Source: Lagierella sp. (lineage in GTDB: Bacteria; Bacillota; Clostridia; Tissierellales; Peptoniphilaceae). Taken from it: a DNA stretch of 18,375 nucleotides. Both the position numbers and the translations under genes were made by a program. The stretch covers positions 1 through 18,375 of the forward strand of contig NZ_JASBYU010000024.1 of assembly GCF_029983815.1 (NCBI RefSeq), read 5' to 3'. This document shows, piece after piece, positions 17,186-18,375 of the stretch (position 1 is its first letter; each line of letters opens with the position of its first letter). A model generated the notes under the pieces. It ran no database searches and had not been told where the DNA came from. It saw only the letters and a list, made by a program, of their open reading frames with translations.

Positions 17186-17240
17186 ACAACAAAAACTGTT
17201 GGAGTATTAATAATCATACGACCACAACAGTTTCTGGTGT
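17186..17240. repeat. Imperfect inverted repeat with 23-nt spacer
   Basis: ACAACAAAAACTGTTG (17186-17201) and CAACAGTTTCTGGTGT (17225-17240) are inverted copies with two mismatches in 16, including a perfect 9-bp core AAACTGTTG/CAACAGTTT. The spacer is 17202-17224. It lies just beyond the sortase terminator. It could be a second transcript-end structure, an operator, or the trace of a miniature mobile element; no run of T follows it on the minus strand. Confidence 0.5.
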
Positions 17241-17246
17241 AACAAA

Positions 17247-17286
17247 AAAATTGAGGGCATACTCATTTTGAGCCTCCCTCAATTTT
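17247..17286 (-). terminator. Rho-independent terminator of the surface protein-sortase transcript
   Basis: An 11-bp perfect stem (AAAATTGAGGG/CCCTCAATTTT), with an inner CTCA/TGAG stem in the loop, ends in a T run on the minus strand. It begins 42 nt after the sortase stop codon and insulates the sortase transcript from the protease operon. Confidence 0.85.
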
Positions 17287-17328
17287 ACAAATACTTCTGT
17301 ATTAGTTTTTTACCTTTTTAATCTTTAG

Positions 17329-17970
17329 TTATACATCCTTATCAACATTCTCAACTAGTTCTGCCTCAATCAATAGCCTTTGATAATTGTATGGATAAGG
17401 ATGACAAGACACTAAAAACAATTTGGTCTTTTCTTTTTCCTTTGTAAATTTACTCCAATCCGTTGGTTCTATTATTTCTTCCCCAACTACTTTATAGTAA
17501 AGGATTTGATCTTTTGTTGTGATCTTTATTTCATCACCATTTTCCAACTTATGGATATTTAAAAAGGACTCTTTTTCATTTCTTCCGCCTCTATGTCCCG
17601 CTAAAACAGATACAGTATTCTTTTCAGATGTAGGTGGGTTGGTATCTTCTACCACACCCGCCCCATCTAATAAAGCTTCTTCTGTAGTGTTCCCATAAAC
17701 TGGCAACACAACATTAATCTTATCTATTCTAATGACACCTATGGCTTGAGATTCTAATAAAGCATCAGCTTCATCTTGATACTTATCTCTCTTTTTATCT
17801 ACTGAAGATCTTGAGCTAATATTTTCTTCAAATTTTTGTTCAAGATTAATCGCCCTATTCTTCTTAGCTTTAGCTCTAAAAAAGAGATATCCCATCAATA
17901 TTGCAGAAGAAATCAGTAATGCTATCCCGATGATTAAAAAGGGATTTAATCTCCTACTTTTCTGTTCCAT
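17329..17970 (-). CDS. Sortase (LPXTG transpeptidase), subclass uncertain
   Basis: A 213-residue membrane-anchored transpeptidase that cleaves LPXTG-like signals and joins the protein to cell wall or to another pilin. (Numbering below counts from the alternative TTG one codon upstream.) One N-terminal membrane helix (about 12-32) and a lysine-rich, probably coiled linker (38-70) precede the sortase fold (about 76-210). Catalytic His127 (LAGHRGG), Cys190 (LVSCHPYPY) and Arg199 (YQRLLIE) are all present. ATG at 17970 is preferred over TTG at 17973. The gene overlaps the end of the LPVTG protein gene by 17 nt, suggesting translational coupling and that this protein is a substrate. The SCHPY-QRLL signature resembles class C or D/E enzymes more than SrtA. 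However, I see neither the DP(F/W) lid nor the C-terminal membrane helix usual in pilin-polymerising class C enzymes. Assignment to the family is sure; the subclass is not. Confidence 0.9.
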   Translation of the reverse strand: MEQKSRRLNPFLIIGIALLISSAILMGYLFFRAKAKKNRAINLEQKFEENISSRSSVDKKRDKYQDEADALLESQAIGVIRIDKINVVLPVYGNTTEEALLDGAGVVEDTNPPTSEKNTVSVLAGHRGGRNEKESFLNIHKLENGDEIKITTKDQILYYKVVGEEIIEPTDWSKFTKEKEKTKLFLVSCHPYPYNYQRLLIEAELVENVDKDV

Positions 17971-18375
17971 CAATTTTTTTCTTACGCTTTAATCCTACAA
18001 ATGTCAACGCTCCACCTACTAGTGCCAAAATACCAGCATATACAGATGGATTTAATCCATCTCCAGTCACAGGTAAATATCTTCCTGATCCACCAGTATT
18101 TCCTGGCCTATTAGTCCTTCCAGGTCTATTTGTAGTATCAGCACCCGGTCTATTTGATGGTCCATTAGTTGGTTTATACTCATTGATAATAGTTGTACCA
18201 TCATATTTAACCTTATATCCTTTTGGAACAACCTCTTCAACTCTGTACTCATATACCTTTCCATTACTATCTTTTGATAGTACGTTGGTAAATTCATACT
18301 TCCAACCTGATTCTTTTGTTGCTGTGGTTTCTTTTACTACTTTACCTGTTTCTTTGTCAATCAATTTGATTGTTA
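17954..18375 (-). CDS. Cell-wall-anchored Cna-B-domain protein with LPVTG signal, 5' end beyond window
   Basis: Only the last 140 codons are visible; the reading frame is open to the right edge. The visible part begins inside a Cna-B-type beta-sandwich (TIKLIDKETGK, then YRVEEVVPKGYKV and IINEY). The Lys, Glu and Asn needed for an internal isopeptide bond are plausible in these three segments, by analogy with the family. A Pro/Asn/Gly linker with TNRPG-type repeats spans the wall. The sorting signal follows: LPVTG, a hydrophobic stretch (SVYAGILALVGGALTFVGL) and KRKKK. The gene is immediately followed by and overlaps the sortase gene. This suggests an adhesin or pilin-like protein; whether it forms pili cannot be told without the N-terminal part. 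Confidence 0.9.
   Translation of the reverse strand, partial: TIKLIDKETGKVVKETTATKESGWKYEFTNVLSKDSNGKVYEYRVEEVVPKGYKVKYDGTTIINEYKPTNGPSNRPGADTTNRPGRTNRPGNTGGSGRYLPVTGDGLNPSVYAGILALVGGALTFVGLKRKKKIDGTEK

Larger units (their letters stand above)
16475..17246. other. AT-rich non-coding interval between sortase terminator and protease operon
   Basis: About 770 nt contain no reading frame with both a reasonable length and a ribosome binding site on either strand; the longest minus-strand candidate near the promoter is 18 codons. The interval holds an imperfect inverted repeat (17186-17240), three 11-bp tandem repeats (17064-17096), a promoter (16654-16682), a terminator-like hairpin (16569-16616) and a weaker promoter candidate (16525-16555). 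Between about 16690 and 17030 only scattered AT-rich sequence and a short palindrome (ACAAGA/TCTTGT, 16907-16925) were seen. Confidence 0.7.

Noticed and set aside
17954..18364. TTG at 18364 as the start of the Cna-B protein
   Set aside because: The frame stays open to the window edge and the TTG falls inside a Cna-B domain strand, so it is an internal Leu codon of a gene that begins outside the window.

Overview
The window is AT-rich, and every convincing gene lies on the minus strand. Strong GGAGG-type ribosome binding sites, AGA-rich arginine usage, Gram-positive signal peptides, an LPXTG sorting signal and a sortase point to a low-GC Gram-positive (Firmicutes-like) bacterium. The set of long subtilases plus Cna-B/LPXTG surface proteins would suit an anaerobic coccus of the Peptoniphilaceae type (Peptoniphilus, Anaerococcus, Finegoldia, Parvimonas), but that placement is inference; no marker gene is present.

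Layout, in transcription order (high to low coordinates). (1) 18375-17954: the 3' end of a Cna-B-domain surface protein with an LPVTG wall-sorting signal. (2) 17970-17329: a sortase whose start overlaps the end of that gene, followed by a clear rho-independent terminator at 17286-17247. (3) 17246-16475: a long non-coding AT-rich interval. It holds an imperfect inverted repeat, three tandem 11-bp repeats, a good sigma-A-type promoter, and a terminator-like hairpin between that promoter and the next gene. (4) 16474-1962: four tandem paralogous secreted S8 subtilases of 1142-1229 residues, spaced 53, 6 and 9 nt apart and so probably one operon. (5) 1900-1: the 5' part of a secreted repeat-containing surface protein, 61 nt behind the last protease, whose expected start codon reads ATC instead of ATG.

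The four proteases share the lactocepin/C5a-peptidase plan: signal peptide, I9-like propeptide, catalytic Asp/His/Ser domain, Fn3-like domains, and an Asp-rich SPN(x)DG motif. They differ in modular ways. Three carry a PA-type insertion between the oxyanion Asn and the catalytic Ser; the fourth (1962-5612) has lost it and has a long charged N-terminal extension. Three carry a penultimate module of about 80-90 residues that the promoter-proximal copy lacks. None has LPXTG or a C-terminal membrane segment. Instead all four end in the same type of roughly 75-residue domain finishing in a basic dipeptide; in two copies its last 36 residues differ at one position although the DNA differs at many third codon positions. 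This shared tail is the best candidate here for an undescribed surface-retention, secretion or assembly module.

Together the cluster looks like a surface/secretome island: an anchored Cna-B protein with its own sortase, and a battery of diversified extracellular proteases co-transcribed with another surface protein. Substrates cannot be read from the sequence.
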